Source: CAWCAW01 sp963714125 (GTDB lineage: Bacteria > Actinomycetota > Acidimicrobiia > Acidimicrobiales > UBA8190). From it: a stretch of 64,000 nt of DNA. The notes under the pieces are model-generated. The model did no database searches, was not told where the DNA came from, and saw nothing but the letters and a program-made list of their open reading frames with translations. The position numbers were made by a program, and so were the translations under genes. Location of the stretch: the NCBI GenBank assembly GCA_963714125.1, contig OY970234.1, positions 1,612,001-1,676,000 on the forward strand, written 5' to 3'. This document shows, one piece after another, positions 7,772-16,317 of this stretch (its first letter is position 1; every line of letters starts with the position of its first letter).

Positions 7772-9031
7772 TTATTCCTCGGCCGCTGTCATGCCGAAGT
7801 CACGGCGCCATCCGGCCGGCAGCAGGGTTTCGATGACATCGTCGACGGTGATGACGCCGATGATGTGATGGTCGTCATCCATCACCGGGGCCACGGTCAA
7901 GTTGAAGTCCGACATTTTTCGCACAACGGAGTGAATGTCCCAATCGGGATGCACGTGGGGAGGGTCGGGCCGCATCACGGCCGACAATGGGGCCGACGGG
8001 TCGCCTTGCACCAGCCGTACCACCGAAGCCGTGCCCGTGACGAGTCCGTCGCGGTCGCATGCGAACACCGATGTCAGCACTTCGGGGGGTGCTTGTGAAA
8101 GGCGGATGGCGTCGAGGACGTCGTGCACGGGCATGGTCTCGGCCACACACAAGAAGTCCGGGCTCATGAGCCCACCGGCGGTATCGGGGTTGTAGCTCAA
8201 CAGCGTGCGGATCTTGCGCTGTTTATTGGTGGGCATGAGCTGCAGGACATGGAGACGGCGGTCTTGTTCGAGCTCGGTGATCAAATCGGCGGCATCGTCG
8301 GCGGCCATGGTGGCCAGCAGGTCGGCCGCTTCGGAATCGGACCGGGAGTGGATGAACTCGAGCTGATGTTCTTCGTCCAGCTCCTCGAAGACATCAGCTT
8401 CGAGCTCGCGGTCCTGGCCCACGGCGTTGATGATCTCTTCGCCTTCCTCATGCGAGGCGGCTTCCACGAGGTCGGCGATCTGGGCCGGGTGCAGGCGACT
8501 GAGCTTGCGGTACGGGATGCGCAGGCGCGCCGTGGGCACGTGCGCCACAAAGGGCTCGATCTCCGCCCAGTCGACGATGGTGCCCGCCGGTACGCGCTCG
8601 GCCAACCGGCGCGGCAGCAGCCGGCGTAACGCCACCCGCGAGCTCGGGTCGACACCCACCACCTCCCAGCGACCACCGAGATGGGCGATTTCGATCTCAT
8701 TGGCGCGGATGAGCCGGGCGCCGCGGAGGTTGATCAGATGTCGGGCCAAGAGGTCGGTGGCCAGCAGGAGCTCACCGGGTCGCCGCTCGAAGCGCTGCAG
8801 GTTGACGCTGTCGCCGATCAGCTCGACGTGCCCGTCGCGAATGTCGGCGATGCGCTCGATGGGGACGAACAATCGACGCTGGCCTATGCGCGCCACCAGG
8901 CCGGTCAGCGGAGGGTGCGGGGCGTCTTGCACCCGCACGATGAGGTCGTCGACCCGGCCGAGGTGGTCCCCGTCTTTGTCCACCAGCGCGCTCTTCACGA
9001 TGCTGGACAGGTACAGGATCGTGATCGGCAT
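7772..9031 (-). CDS. Soluble MgtE-like protein: PRC-barrel, MgtE N-domain, CBS pair, no membrane channel
   Basis: A 419-residue cytosolic protein. The N-terminal third has PRC-barrel-like segments (VKSALVDKDGDHLGRVDDL; a second one around NLRGARLIRANEIEIA). Residues about 180-290 match the MgtE N superhelical domain (LHPAQIADLVEAASHEEGEE, then AADLLATMAADDAADLITEL). Then a CBS pair follows: TAGGLMSPDFLCVAETMPV and VAPVMDDDHHIIGVITVDDV. In MgtE these parts sense cytosolic Mg2+ and gate the pore, but here the transmembrane domain is absent. ATG at 9031 is preferred because GAGGAG lies 9 bases upstream; ATG at 9052 or GTG at 9100 are alternatives. It is encoded just upstream of the NRAMP-like transporter, which it probably regulates. 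Confidence 0.88.
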   Translation of the reverse strand: MPITILYLSSIVKSALVDKDGDHLGRVDDLIVRVQDAPHPPLTGLVARIGQRRLFVPIERIADIRDGHVELIGDSVNLQRFERRPGELLLATDLLARHLINLRGARLIRANEIEIAHLGGRWEVVGVDPSSRVALRRLLPRRLAERVPAGTIVDWAEIEPFVAHVPTARLRIPYRKLSRLHPAQIADLVEAASHEEGEEIINAVGQDRELEADVFEELDEEHQLEFIHSRSDSEAADLLATMAADDAADLITELEQDRRLHVLQLMPTNKQRKIRTLLSYNPDTAGGLMSPDFLCVAETMPVHDVLDAIRLSQAPPEVLTSVFACDRDGLVTGTASVVRLVQGDPSAPLSAVMRPDPPHVHPDWDIHSVVRKMSDFNLTVAPVMDDDHHIIGVITVDDVIETLLPAGWRRDFGMTAAEE

Positions 9032-9202
9032 GCGCTGGAGCTCCTCGAGCATGGGTGCCGCTGAGCCAAATGTAGTGCCTCCAGGGCCCTTGTCCAGCAC
9101 TTTTTGACCCGGAGTGCCGCCCTCGCGACGCTCGGTCGTTTGCGCCGGGACACGATTCCGGGGGAGGCTGATCGGCCATGATTGCCGACCAGGGTGCGGC
9201 GC

Positions 9203-10573
9203 GTGCCTAAGAGCCCCCAGCAGCGCATCGCCGAGATCCGCCAGTCCTGGGAGCGCAGCACCCAGATAACGGTCCCACCTGCCTCAACGGGCTCTCCGGC
9301 CGAGCCGGGCGGGCTTCGGGTGGCCTACCTCGTCTACCGGGGAAACCCCAGGTGCGGAGGCCAAGGCGTCTACACCCGCCACCTGGCTCGGGAGCTGGTC
9401 AACCTCGGTCATTCCGTAGAAGTGCTGGCCGGCCAGCCCTGGCCCGAGCTCGACGACGGGGTGGGTTTCACCCCGGTTCCCGGTCTCGACCTGTACCGGG
9501 ACCCCGACCCCTTTCGGGTCCCGCACCTGCGGGAGTTCCATTCCTCCATCGACTGGCTCGAGTTCGCCGTTATGTGCTCGGCCGGGTTCCCCGAGCCTCT
9601 GGCATTCTCCATGCGCGCCCGCCGCATCCTGGCCGCCCGCCGCCAGGACTTCGACATCGTCCACGACAACCAATGTCTGGGCCGGGGCCTGGTGGGCATG
9701 CTCGAAGACGGCTGGCCCCTCTTGACGACCTTGCACCACCCCATCACCGTCGACCGCCAGCTGGCGCTGTCGCACGCCGAGAACGCCTACCGCCGTCTCA
9801 CGCAACGCCGTTGGTTCGGGTTCCTGGGTATGCAGATGCAGGTGGCCCGCCGCCTGCCGCGCATCGTCACCGTGTCGGAGTCCTCCAAGACCGACATCGC
9901 TGCCCAGATGGGCGTGGAGCTCAGCCGCATGCACGTGGTGCCGGTGGGCGTGGACCACACCGTGTTCCGGCCCCGCCCCGAGCACCCCCGGGTACCGGGA
10001 CGGATCATGGTGACGTCGTCGAGCGATGTCCCCATGAAGGGTTTGGTCCCTCTTCTCGAAGCCGTCGCCAAGTTGCGCACCGAACGCGACGTCGAGCTTG
10101 TCGTCATCGGCCGGCCGCGTCCCGGTGGCCGGGTGGCCAAGGCCATCGAGCGCCTCGGCCTGGAGCCGGTGGTGCGCTGCGTCAGCGGCATCTCCGACGA
10201 TGAGCTGGCCATTAATTACGCCGAGGCTGAGGTGGCTGTGGTTCCTTCGCTGTACGAGGGGTTCTCGCTACCCGCCATCGAGGCCATGGCCTGTGGCGTG
10301 CCCCTGGTGGCCACCACCGGAGGGGCGCTGCCCGAAGTGGTGGGGGAGGACGGCCGCACCGGACTGCTGGTGGCCCCCGATGACCCCGAAGCGCTGGCCA
10401 CGGGCATCCGGCGCGTCTTCGACGACCCCGAGCTGGCCCAACGCCTCGGGCAAGGGGGCCGCGACCGCGTGCTCGGGCGCTTCACCTGGCAGGCCACTGC
10501 CCGGGGCACCGCCGAGCACTACCAGATCCTGATGGAAGAGCATCGCCGCGCCCAGGCCGGTGGCTCGTGCTGA
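9203..10573 (+). CDS. GT4-family glycosyltransferase
   Basis: A 456-residue GT-B fold enzyme. The N-terminal half begins VAYLVYRGNPRCGGQGVYTRHLARE with the Gly-rich loop of GT4 enzymes and continues HSVEVLAGQPWPEL. The C-terminal half has VPVGVDHTVFRP, VTSSSDVPMKGLVPLLEAV, and the donor-binding motif VVPSLYEGFSLPAIEAMACG (the E-x7-E signature). It would transfer a sugar from a nucleotide sugar to an unknown acceptor. Start choice is uncertain: GTG at 9203, GTG at 9194 or TTG at 9182. A methyltransferase gene overlaps its 3' end by 7 bases, and a cyclase-fold gene follows in the same operon. Confidence 0.88.
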   Translation: MPKSPQQRIAEIRQSWERSTQITVPPASTGSPAEPGGLRVAYLVYRGNPRCGGQGVYTRHLARELVNLGHSVEVLAGQPWPELDDGVGFTPVPGLDLYRDPDPFRVPHLREFHSSIDWLEFAVMCSAGFPEPLAFSMRARRILAARRQDFDIVHDNQCLGRGLVGMLEDGWPLLTTLHHPITVDRQLALSHAENAYRRLTQRRWFGFLGMQMQVARRLPRIVTVSESSKTDIAAQMGVELSRMHVVPVGVDHTVFRPRPEHPRVPGRIMVTSSSDVPMKGLVPLLEAVAKLRTERDVELVVIGRPRPGGRVAKAIERLGLEPVVRCVSGISDDELAINYAEAEVAVVPSLYEGFSLPAIEAMACGVPLVATTGGALPEVVGEDGRTGLLVAPDDPEALATGIRRVFDDPELAQRLGQGGRDRVLGRFTWQATARGTAEHYQILMEEHRRAQAGGSC

Positions 10574-11280
10574 CCGTCGACTACCAACGCCTCGGGGTGC
10601 AGCGCGGCGAGCGCCTGCTCGATCTCGGCTGCGGCGGGGGGCGCCATGCCTTTGAGGCGTTTCGTCTCGGGGCCCGCGTTGTCGCTCTCGATGCCCAGGT
10701 GGCCGAGGTGACCCAGGTGCGCAACACCATGGGGGCCATGGTCGACGCCGGCGAGGTGCGCGGCGAAGACGAGGCCGGCGTGGTGCAGGGCGACGCGCTG
10801 CATCTTCCCTTCGGCGACGGGAGCTTCGATCGCGTCATCGCCGCCGAAGTGCTCGAGCACATTCCCGCTGACGGAGATGCCATGGCCGAACTGGCCCGGG
10901 TGCTGCGTCCCGGGGGGACGATGGCGGTCACCGTGCCACGCTTCGGCCCCGAGGTCGTGAACTGGACGCTGTCCAACGATTATCACGACGTTCCCGGTGG
11001 CCATGTCCGTATCTACCGTCGGGGGACGTTGGTGGAGCGGTTGCGTCGCGTCGGCCTCCGCCCCTTTGCTCATCACCACGCCCACGCCTTGCACTCGCCG
11101 TATTGGTGGTTGAAGTGCTTCGTGGGCGTGCGCCGCGACAACCATCCGGCCGTGCGTGCGTATCACCGCCTGCTGGTGTGGGACATCGTGTCGCACCCTT
11201 TCCCCACCCGCACCGCAGAGCGGCTCCTTAATCCCGTCATGGGCAAGAGCCTCGTCGTCTATCTGGAGAAGCCGGCATGA
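10567..11280 (+). CDS. Class I SAM-dependent methyltransferase
   Basis: A 237-residue Rossmann-fold methyltransferase of the Methyltransf_11 type. Motif I is LLDLGCGGGRHAFEAFRLG (about residues 17-35), the acidic motif II is VVALDAQ, the VQGDALHLPFGDGSFDRVI segment follows, then EVLEHIPADG and LRPGGTMAVTVPRFGPE. The GTG start lies 4 bases upstream of the glycosyltransferase stop, and its own stop overlaps the next ATG (ATGA), so three genes form one operon. The acceptor is unknown; a glycosylated lipid or polyketide-like product is possible from the context. Confidence 0.88.
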   Translation: MLTVDYQRLGVQRGERLLDLGCGGGRHAFEAFRLGARVVALDAQVAEVTQVRNTMGAMVDAGEVRGEDEAGVVQGDALHLPFGDGSFDRVIAAEVLEHIPADGDAMAELARVLRPGGTMAVTVPRFGPEVVNWTLSNDYHDVPGGHVRIYRRGTLVERLRRVGLRPFAHHHAHALHSPYWWLKCFVGVRRDNHPAVRAYHRLLVWDIVSHPFPTRTAERLLNPVMGKSLVVYLEKPA

Positions 11281-12419
11281 CCACCACCGATCCCATCGTG
11301 CCCACCTCCGCTACCGCTGGCGTTCCCGTAGCGGGCCACGCCTCCGATGTCCTCGCTGTCCCTGAAGTACCCGGGGTGCTGAGTGCCGCCGAGGTGCTGG
11401 CCACGGCGGCTTCCATCGTCGAGGTGCAGCGGCCCGACGGGATGATCCCGTGGTTCGACGGGGGGCACTGCGATCCCTGGAATCACGTGGAGGCGGCCAT
11501 GGCCCTCTCCACCGCCGGCTTCGCCGTCGAGGCGCGGGCCGGTTACCAGTGGCTGGCCGACACCCAGCTCCCCGACGGCTCGTGGTTCAACTATTACGTG
11601 TCGGGCACCGGGGTCAAAGACCCGCGTCTGGACACCAACGTGTGTGCGTATGTGGCTACCGGCGCCTGGCACCACTACCGCATCACCGGCGACATCTCGG
11701 TACTGCAGGAGATGTGGCCCATGGTCGATCGGGCTCTCGCCTTCGTGCTGCGTTGGCAGCGGGACCACGGGGCCATCTTGTGGTGCGTCGATCCCGATGG
11801 GCGCCCGGGGCGCTATCCGCTGCTCACCGGATCGTCGTCGATCTACCACGCCTTGCGCTGCGGGTTGGCGTGCGCGCGAGCCCTCGGCCAAGAGCGTCCC
11901 GATTGGGAACTCGCCGGCGGGCGCCTGGCGCACGCCATTGCCCATCTGCCCCAGGTCTTCGAGCCCAAGTACGAGTTCGCCATGGACTGGTACTACCCGG
12001 TGCTTTCCGGTGCCCTGTTCGACGATGCCGCCGCTGCTCGCATCGACCAGTGGTGGGACGCGTTCGTGATGGAGGGCCTAGGGGTGCGCTGCGTGTCTAC
12101 CGGGCCGTGGGTCACCGCGGCGGAGACGGCCGAGTGCGCGCTCGCTCTCGACGCAGTGGGGCGACGCGACGAGGCCAAGGCGCTGTTGACGTGGGCCCAG
12201 GCGCATCGTTGTCCCGACGGTTCGTACTGGACGGGGATCGTCTATCCCGAGCAGGACACCTTCCCCTACCGCGAACGCACCACCTACACGGCGGCGGCCA
12301 TCGTGCTCGCCGCCGATGCTCTGTCCAACACCACGCCCGCGGCCGGACTGTTTCGCGGCGAGTCGCTTCCCGACGACCTCGACCTCACCGAACCTCGGCG
12401 GCCGGCGCCACGCGTCTGA
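11277..12419 (+). CDS. Prenyltransferase/terpenoid-cyclase-fold (alpha/alpha toroid) protein
   Basis: A 380-residue protein that looks like an alpha/alpha-toroid of the terpenoid cyclase and prenyltransferase superfamily, or of glucosidase-like six-hairpin enzymes. Repeated inner-helix motifs are visible: VEVQRPDGMIPWFDGGHCDPWNH would include a QRPDG turn, QLPDGSWFNYY is a QxPDGSW-type QW motif, and HRCPDGSYWTGIVYP is another. There is no DxDD motif of squalene-hopene cyclases. The first 35 residues are variable. Its role in the operon with a glycosyltransferase and methyltransferase is unknown; similar proteins are often simply called prenyltransferases. Its 3' end overlaps the converging methyltransferase gene by 35 bases. 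Confidence 0.7.
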   Translation: MTTTDPIVPTSATAGVPVAGHASDVLAVPEVPGVLSAAEVLATAASIVEVQRPDGMIPWFDGGHCDPWNHVEAAMALSTAGFAVEARAGYQWLADTQLPDGSWFNYYVSGTGVKDPRLDTNVCAYVATGAWHHYRITGDISVLQEMWPMVDRALAFVLRWQRDHGAILWCVDPDGRPGRYPLLTGSSSIYHALRCGLACARALGQERPDWELAGGRLAHAIAHLPQVFEPKYEFAMDWYYPVLSGALFDDAAAARIDQWWDAFVMEGLGVRCVSTGPWVTAAETAECALALDAVGRRDEAKALLTWAQAHRCPDGSYWTGIVYPEQDTFPYRERTTYTAAAIVLAADALSNTTPAAGLFRGESLPDDLDLTEPRRPAPRV

Positions 12420-13050
12420 GGATTCGCAGCGACCCGCATTCACCGTCCTCGCTGAACTCCCCGGACGCCAAGGCGGCTGTCCACAGTTCGTAGGGGGGAC
12501 GTCCGCCGTCGGCCGGGTCGGGGAAGACGTCGTGGATGGCGAGCCAGCCGCCCACCGCCACATGCGGCGCCCAACCGCGGTAGTCGGCCCACGCCGGTTC
12601 CTCGCCGTGCCCGCCGTCGATGAAACAGAAGTCGAGCGGTGTGTGCCACCGCGACGCAATGGTGGGGGAGTCGCCAACCATTCCCACCACGCTGGCCTGC
12701 AGTCCGGCGCCGTCGACGGTGTGGCGCCAAAACGGCAGCGTGTCGATGCGCCCGGTGGCGGGATCAACGACCTCGAGATCGTGATGCGTCCACCCGGCTT
12801 GGTTTTCCTCCGAGCCGTGATGGTGGTCCACGCTGAAAAGCACGGCGCCGGTGGCCTGGGCGGCGGCGCCCAGGTACACCGTCGACTTCCCGCACCATGC
12901 CCCGATCTCCATCAGCGTTCCGTCGGCCGGTCCAACGGTAGCGGCGCGATAGGCGGCGTCATAGAGCGCCAGGCCCTCGTCGTCGGGCATGAAGCCCCGG
13001 GTGTCGCGTGCGATGGCCAGCAGCTCGTCGCCCAGGGCGTCGTGGGTCAC
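12385..13050 (-). CDS. Class I SAM-dependent methyltransferase (Methyltransf_24 type)
   Basis: A 221-residue methyltransferase. It has GTLMEIGAWCGKSTVYLGAA (motif I, E-I-G-x-x-x-G-K-S as in the Methyltransf_24/cephalosporin hydroxylase-like group), FSVDHHHGSEENQAGW after strand 2, and CFIDGGHGEEPAWADYRGW with the DGGH motif of the same group, then HDVFPDPADGG. The GTG start has GGAGG eight bases upstream. It follows the GDT1-type gene by four bases. It converges on the cyclase-fold gene, and together with the glycosyltransferase operon it looks like part of one cassette on opposite strands. Confidence 0.85.
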   Translation of the reverse strand: MTHDALGDELLAIARDTRGFMPDDEGLALYDAAYRAATVGPADGTLMEIGAWCGKSTVYLGAAAQATGAVLFSVDHHHGSEENQAGWTHHDLEVVDPATGRIDTLPFWRHTVDGAGLQASVVGMVGDSPTIASRWHTPLDFCFIDGGHGEEPAWADYRGWAPHVAVGGWLAIHDVFPDPADGGRPPYELWTAALASGEFSEDGECGSLRILRRVAPAAEVR

Positions 13051-13054
13051 AGTG

Positions 13055-13642
13055 TCATCCTCCCGCCAGCGTCACGGCGCTGTAGATGGCGAAGGCGGCC
13101 AGGATGCACCCGCCCGCTTTGCGAATGATGCGCAGCGGAAGCACCCGCACCAGCGCGCGTCCCGACACCACCCCTAAGGCGGACACGCTCATGAGGCCGA
13201 GCGCAGCGCCGGCGAACACCGACCACGGTTGCCGGTAGTGGGCAGCCAGGTTGGCGGTCAGAATTTGGGTGAGGTCGCCAAACTCCCCGACGAAGATCAC
13301 CGCGAAGGCGCCTGCCGCAATGCGATGAAAGCGTTCCGCTTGGGCGGCCTGCTCCTCTCCGGCTTGGGTCTCTGTCTCTTCCTTTCGCAACAAAAGGTAG
13401 AGCGCACCCACCGTGAAGAGGGCGGTGACAACGCCTTCGACGGCTCGATGGGGCAGCAGCAGGAGCAGGCGCCCCGCCCCGGCGGCCAGGCCGGCATGCA
13501 CGATGAAGGCGGTGGCCGTCCCCACCCACACCGCCAGGGGGCGGTGGCGGCTGGCCATGACCAAGGTGGCGATCATGGTCTTGTCGGGCAATTCGGCCAC
13601 GAAGATGAGGCCGAAGGTGATGGCCACCACCGACAGGTCCAT
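13055..13642 (-). CDS. TMEM165/GDT1-family cation transporter
   Basis: A 195-residue membrane protein with six to seven hydrophobic segments arranged as two inverted repeats joined by an acidic and polar loop (KEETETQAGEEQAAQAE). The family signature E-x-G-D-[KR]-[ST] occurs once per repeat: here FVAELPDKTMIAT near residue 15 and FVGEFGDLTQILT near residue 118. The first copy has Pro where Gly is usual. Relatives exchange Mn2+ or Ca2+ for protons. It lies between the M1 peptidase gene (24-base gap) and the methyltransferase gene (4-base gap), so all three are probably cotranscribed; no functional link between them is obvious. Confidence 0.88.
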   Translation of the reverse strand: MDLSVVAITFGLIFVAELPDKTMIATLVMASRHRPLAVWVGTATAFIVHAGLAAGAGRLLLLLPHRAVEGVVTALFTVGALYLLLRKEETETQAGEEQAAQAERFHRIAAGAFAVIFVGEFGDLTQILTANLAAHYRQPWSVFAGAALGLMSVSALGVVSGRALVRVLPLRIIRKAGGCILAAFAIYSAVTLAGG

Positions 13643-13666
13643 GACCCGAGCTCCGGTGCCGGGCGG

Positions 13667-16273
13667 TCAGGTGCCGGCCAGGCGGTCGATGGCGTCCGCC
13701 AGCGTGCCGGGTACGCCCGCCCGCAGTCGAGTGGCAAATGCCACGTTCACACCGAGACGCTCGACGATCTGATCGACGGTCCGTTGCCCCGAGGGCACGG
13801 GGTGGGTGGCCAAAAACGAGCGCACATCTTCGGCCAGGTCCTCCTGGCGACACAGCAGTTTCACGCCGTCGAGCATGCGGGGAAAGATGTTGGCGGGCAG
13901 GCGGGCCGCCAGCTCGTCCCAATGGGTTCGCACCAGGGGCCACGTCGCCGGTCCGTGGACGCGGCTGGCCAGCAGCATCTGAATCAAGAACGGCGCGTTT
14001 TGCGTGCGCACTTCGGTCCGGGCCAATGCAAAGGTGCGCGCCGCCAGCTCGGGCTCGGGAAACGCCGTCAACGCGTACAGATAGCGGATCTCATCCTGCG
14101 GCGTGTCCGGGTTGCGGTAGCGCTCCAAAAACGCGTCGTATTGCTCGACTCCGCCCCCGGCCGCCACCAAGGTGACGACGGCGGAGAGAAGCTCGGGGTT
14201 GACGGGGGCGCCGCCGGTCACCATGGCGAGGTAACGGCGGGCCGCCTCGGCGCGGATGGCCTCGTCGTCACCGACGGTGCCCAACGTGGCGAGTATCTGG
14301 GACCGCAAGGTGGCGGTGCGTTGTCCGTCATTGGCGCCGGGATCCCACCCGAGACGATCGAGGACGGGATGGAGCAACGCCCGCGTGTACTGCGCCAGGG
14401 TCGGCTCGACGTCGTCATCGACGACGCGTTCGAGGAACGAAAGCGGTCCCGTCACCTCCGCCCACACCTCGGGTTCGGGCTCATCGCCGAGGGCTCCAGC
14501 CAAGGTCAAGAAGGCGCTGATGTCACTTCGGCCCGCCAGCACTGACGCCCAAGTGTCACCGAGCAGGTTGAAACGCTCCAGCGTGCCGAGGGCTCCGAAT
14601 CCCTGAGCCAAGGCGCCCAGATTGTCGGCGCCGTACCGAACCCGGTAGTAGCCCACCGCATCGGCGTTCACGACGATCGGTGCACCGGCCGGCCCCAGGG
14701 CCGGCACCGTGGCTCGGGCGTCGGTGAGCAGTATCTGCGTGGTGGGGGCATCGCTGCTCAGGCCGCCTCGCATGTGCACCGGAACCTGCCAGATCTCCCC
14801 GATGGCACTGGCATCGACCGACGGTGTCAACGAGAACGCTTCCTGGTCGAGAGTGACGGTGCCTGCATCGTGATCCTGGGTCACCGTGATGATGGGGAAC
14901 CCCCCTTGGAGGATCCAGCTGTCCATGATCTGCTGCACCGGTTCGCCCGTCGAGGTTTCGATGGCCTGCCACAGATCGCCGGTCTCGGTGTTGGCGAAGG
15001 AGTGATCCGAGAGATAGCGCTGAATGCCATGGCGGAAAGCCTCGGCGCCGAGGTAGCGCTCGAGCATGCGCAGCACGCTGGCGCCTTTTTGGTAGGTGAG
15101 GACATCGAACATGCCTTGGGCTTCTTCGGGCGGCCCCACGGCGTACTCGACGGGTCGGGTGGAGTGCAGGGCGTCGGTGGACATGGCCACCTCACGCTCC
15201 ATGCCGAAGCTGGCCCATCGCTCCCACTGGGGGCGGAAGTCGTCGACGCAGAGCAGTTCCATCAAGGTGGCAAAGGCTTCGTTGAGCCAGATGCCGTTCC
15301 ACCACTTCATGGTCACCAGGTCGCCGAACCACATGTGGGCGATCTCGTGCGAGATGACATCGGCGATCCGCTCGAGCTCGAGGCGTGACGCCCGAGCCGG
15401 ATCCACCAGCAAGGCGTTCTCGCGAAACGTCACGCATCCCAGGTTCTCCATGGCGCCGAAGGCGAAGTCGGGGATGGCCAGCAGATCGAGTTTTTCGCCG
15501 GGATAGTCGATGCCGAACCACTGCGTGAAGAACCGCAAGGCGTGGGCGCCAGCGTCGAGGGCGAAGGCGGTGAGGTCTCCTTTGCCCGGGACGTGCACGA
15601 TGCGAAGGGCGGTTCCGTTCACGTCCACGGGGTCGGTCGCCACCAGCGGTCCCACCACAAACGCCACCAGGTAGGTCGACATCGAGATGGTGTCGCCGAA
15701 GCGGACGCGCCGTAGACCTGCCCCCAGAGGAGACTCTTCGATGATGGGGCCGTTGGAGAAGGCCGCCAACCCGGCGGGTACGTCGAGCGCCACCGCGAAC
15801 ACGGCCTTGCGGTCCGGCTCGTCAAAACAGGGAAAGGCCCGGCGGGCGTCGGTCGCCTCGAATTGCGTGGTGGCGATGGTATGCAGCGTGCCCTGGGCGT
15901 CGGCGAAGGTGGAGCGGTAGAACCCGTGCAGCTTGTCGTTGAGGATGCCGGCGAAGCGCACCATGATGACGGCCGATCCCGGCGCCAAATCCTCGGACGA
16001 GGAGAGGACGACACGTTCGTTCTCCTCGTCGAGCGTGGCCTCCAACGCCACCGGCGCCGCGCCCTCGGGTCGGAACTCGGCGGCCTCAATGGTGAGCTCG
16101 GCGGCATTGAGCACGATGGCCCCGACGGCTTCGTGCACGGTCGCCTCGATGCGGACCTCCCCCGAAAACGTCCCCGCCTCGAGGTCGGGCGCCAGCACCA
16201 GCTCGTAGCGGTGCGGCTCGACGCTGTAGGGCAGGCGATGGAAAGACGGCGAATCGACAGGTTGTCCGGGCAT
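13667..16273 (-). CDS. pepN: M1-family aminopeptidase N
   Basis: An 868-residue zinc aminopeptidase of the expected length. The substrate motif GAMENLGCVTFRE and the zinc site HEIAHMWFGDLVTMKWWNG followed by WLNEAFAT (HExxH-x18-E) are intact. The ERAP1-like C-terminal helical domain fills the last 350 residues. The N-terminal part reads FHRLPYSVEPHRYELVLAPD. ATG at 16271-16273 was chosen because this is the usual distance to the first domain; the frame stays open upstream to 16339. It removes N-terminal residues from peptides in the cytosol. It is divergent from the PfkB kinase gene across 44 bp. Confidence 0.94.
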   Translation of the reverse strand: MPGQPVDSPSFHRLPYSVEPHRYELVLAPDLEAGTFSGEVRIEATVHEAVGAIVLNAAELTIEAAEFRPEGAAPVALEATLDEENERVVLSSSEDLAPGSAVIMVRFAGILNDKLHGFYRSTFADAQGTLHTIATTQFEATDARRAFPCFDEPDRKAVFAVALDVPAGLAAFSNGPIIEESPLGAGLRRVRFGDTISMSTYLVAFVVGPLVATDPVDVNGTALRIVHVPGKGDLTAFALDAGAHALRFFTQWFGIDYPGEKLDLLAIPDFAFGAMENLGCVTFRENALLVDPARASRLELERIADVISHEIAHMWFGDLVTMKWWNGIWLNEAFATLMELLCVDDFRPQWERWASFGMEREVAMSTDALHSTRPVEYAVGPPEEAQGMFDVLTYQKGASVLRMLERYLGAEAFRHGIQRYLSDHSFANTETGDLWQAIETSTGEPVQQIMDSWILQGGFPIITVTQDHDAGTVTLDQEAFSLTPSVDASAIGEIWQVPVHMRGGLSSDAPTTQILLTDARATVPALGPAGAPIVVNADAVGYYRVRYGADNLGALAQGFGALGTLERFNLLGDTWASVLAGRSDISAFLTLAGALGDEPEPEVWAEVTGPLSFLERVVDDDVEPTLAQYTRALLHPVLDRLGWDPGANDGQRTATLRSQILATLGTVGDDEAIRAEAARRYLAMVTGGAPVNPELLSAVVTLVAAGGGVEQYDAFLERYRNPDTPQDEIRYLYALTAFPEPELAARTFALARTEVRTQNAPFLIQMLLASRVHGPATWPLVRTHWDELAARLPANIFPRMLDGVKLLCRQEDLAEDVRSFLATHPVPSGQRTVDQIVERLGVNVAFATRLRAGVPGTLADAIDRLAGT

Positions 16274-16317
16274 CGGGGCGCAGGCTACCCGTCGCCCAGC
16301 CGCTATCGTCCCCACTC

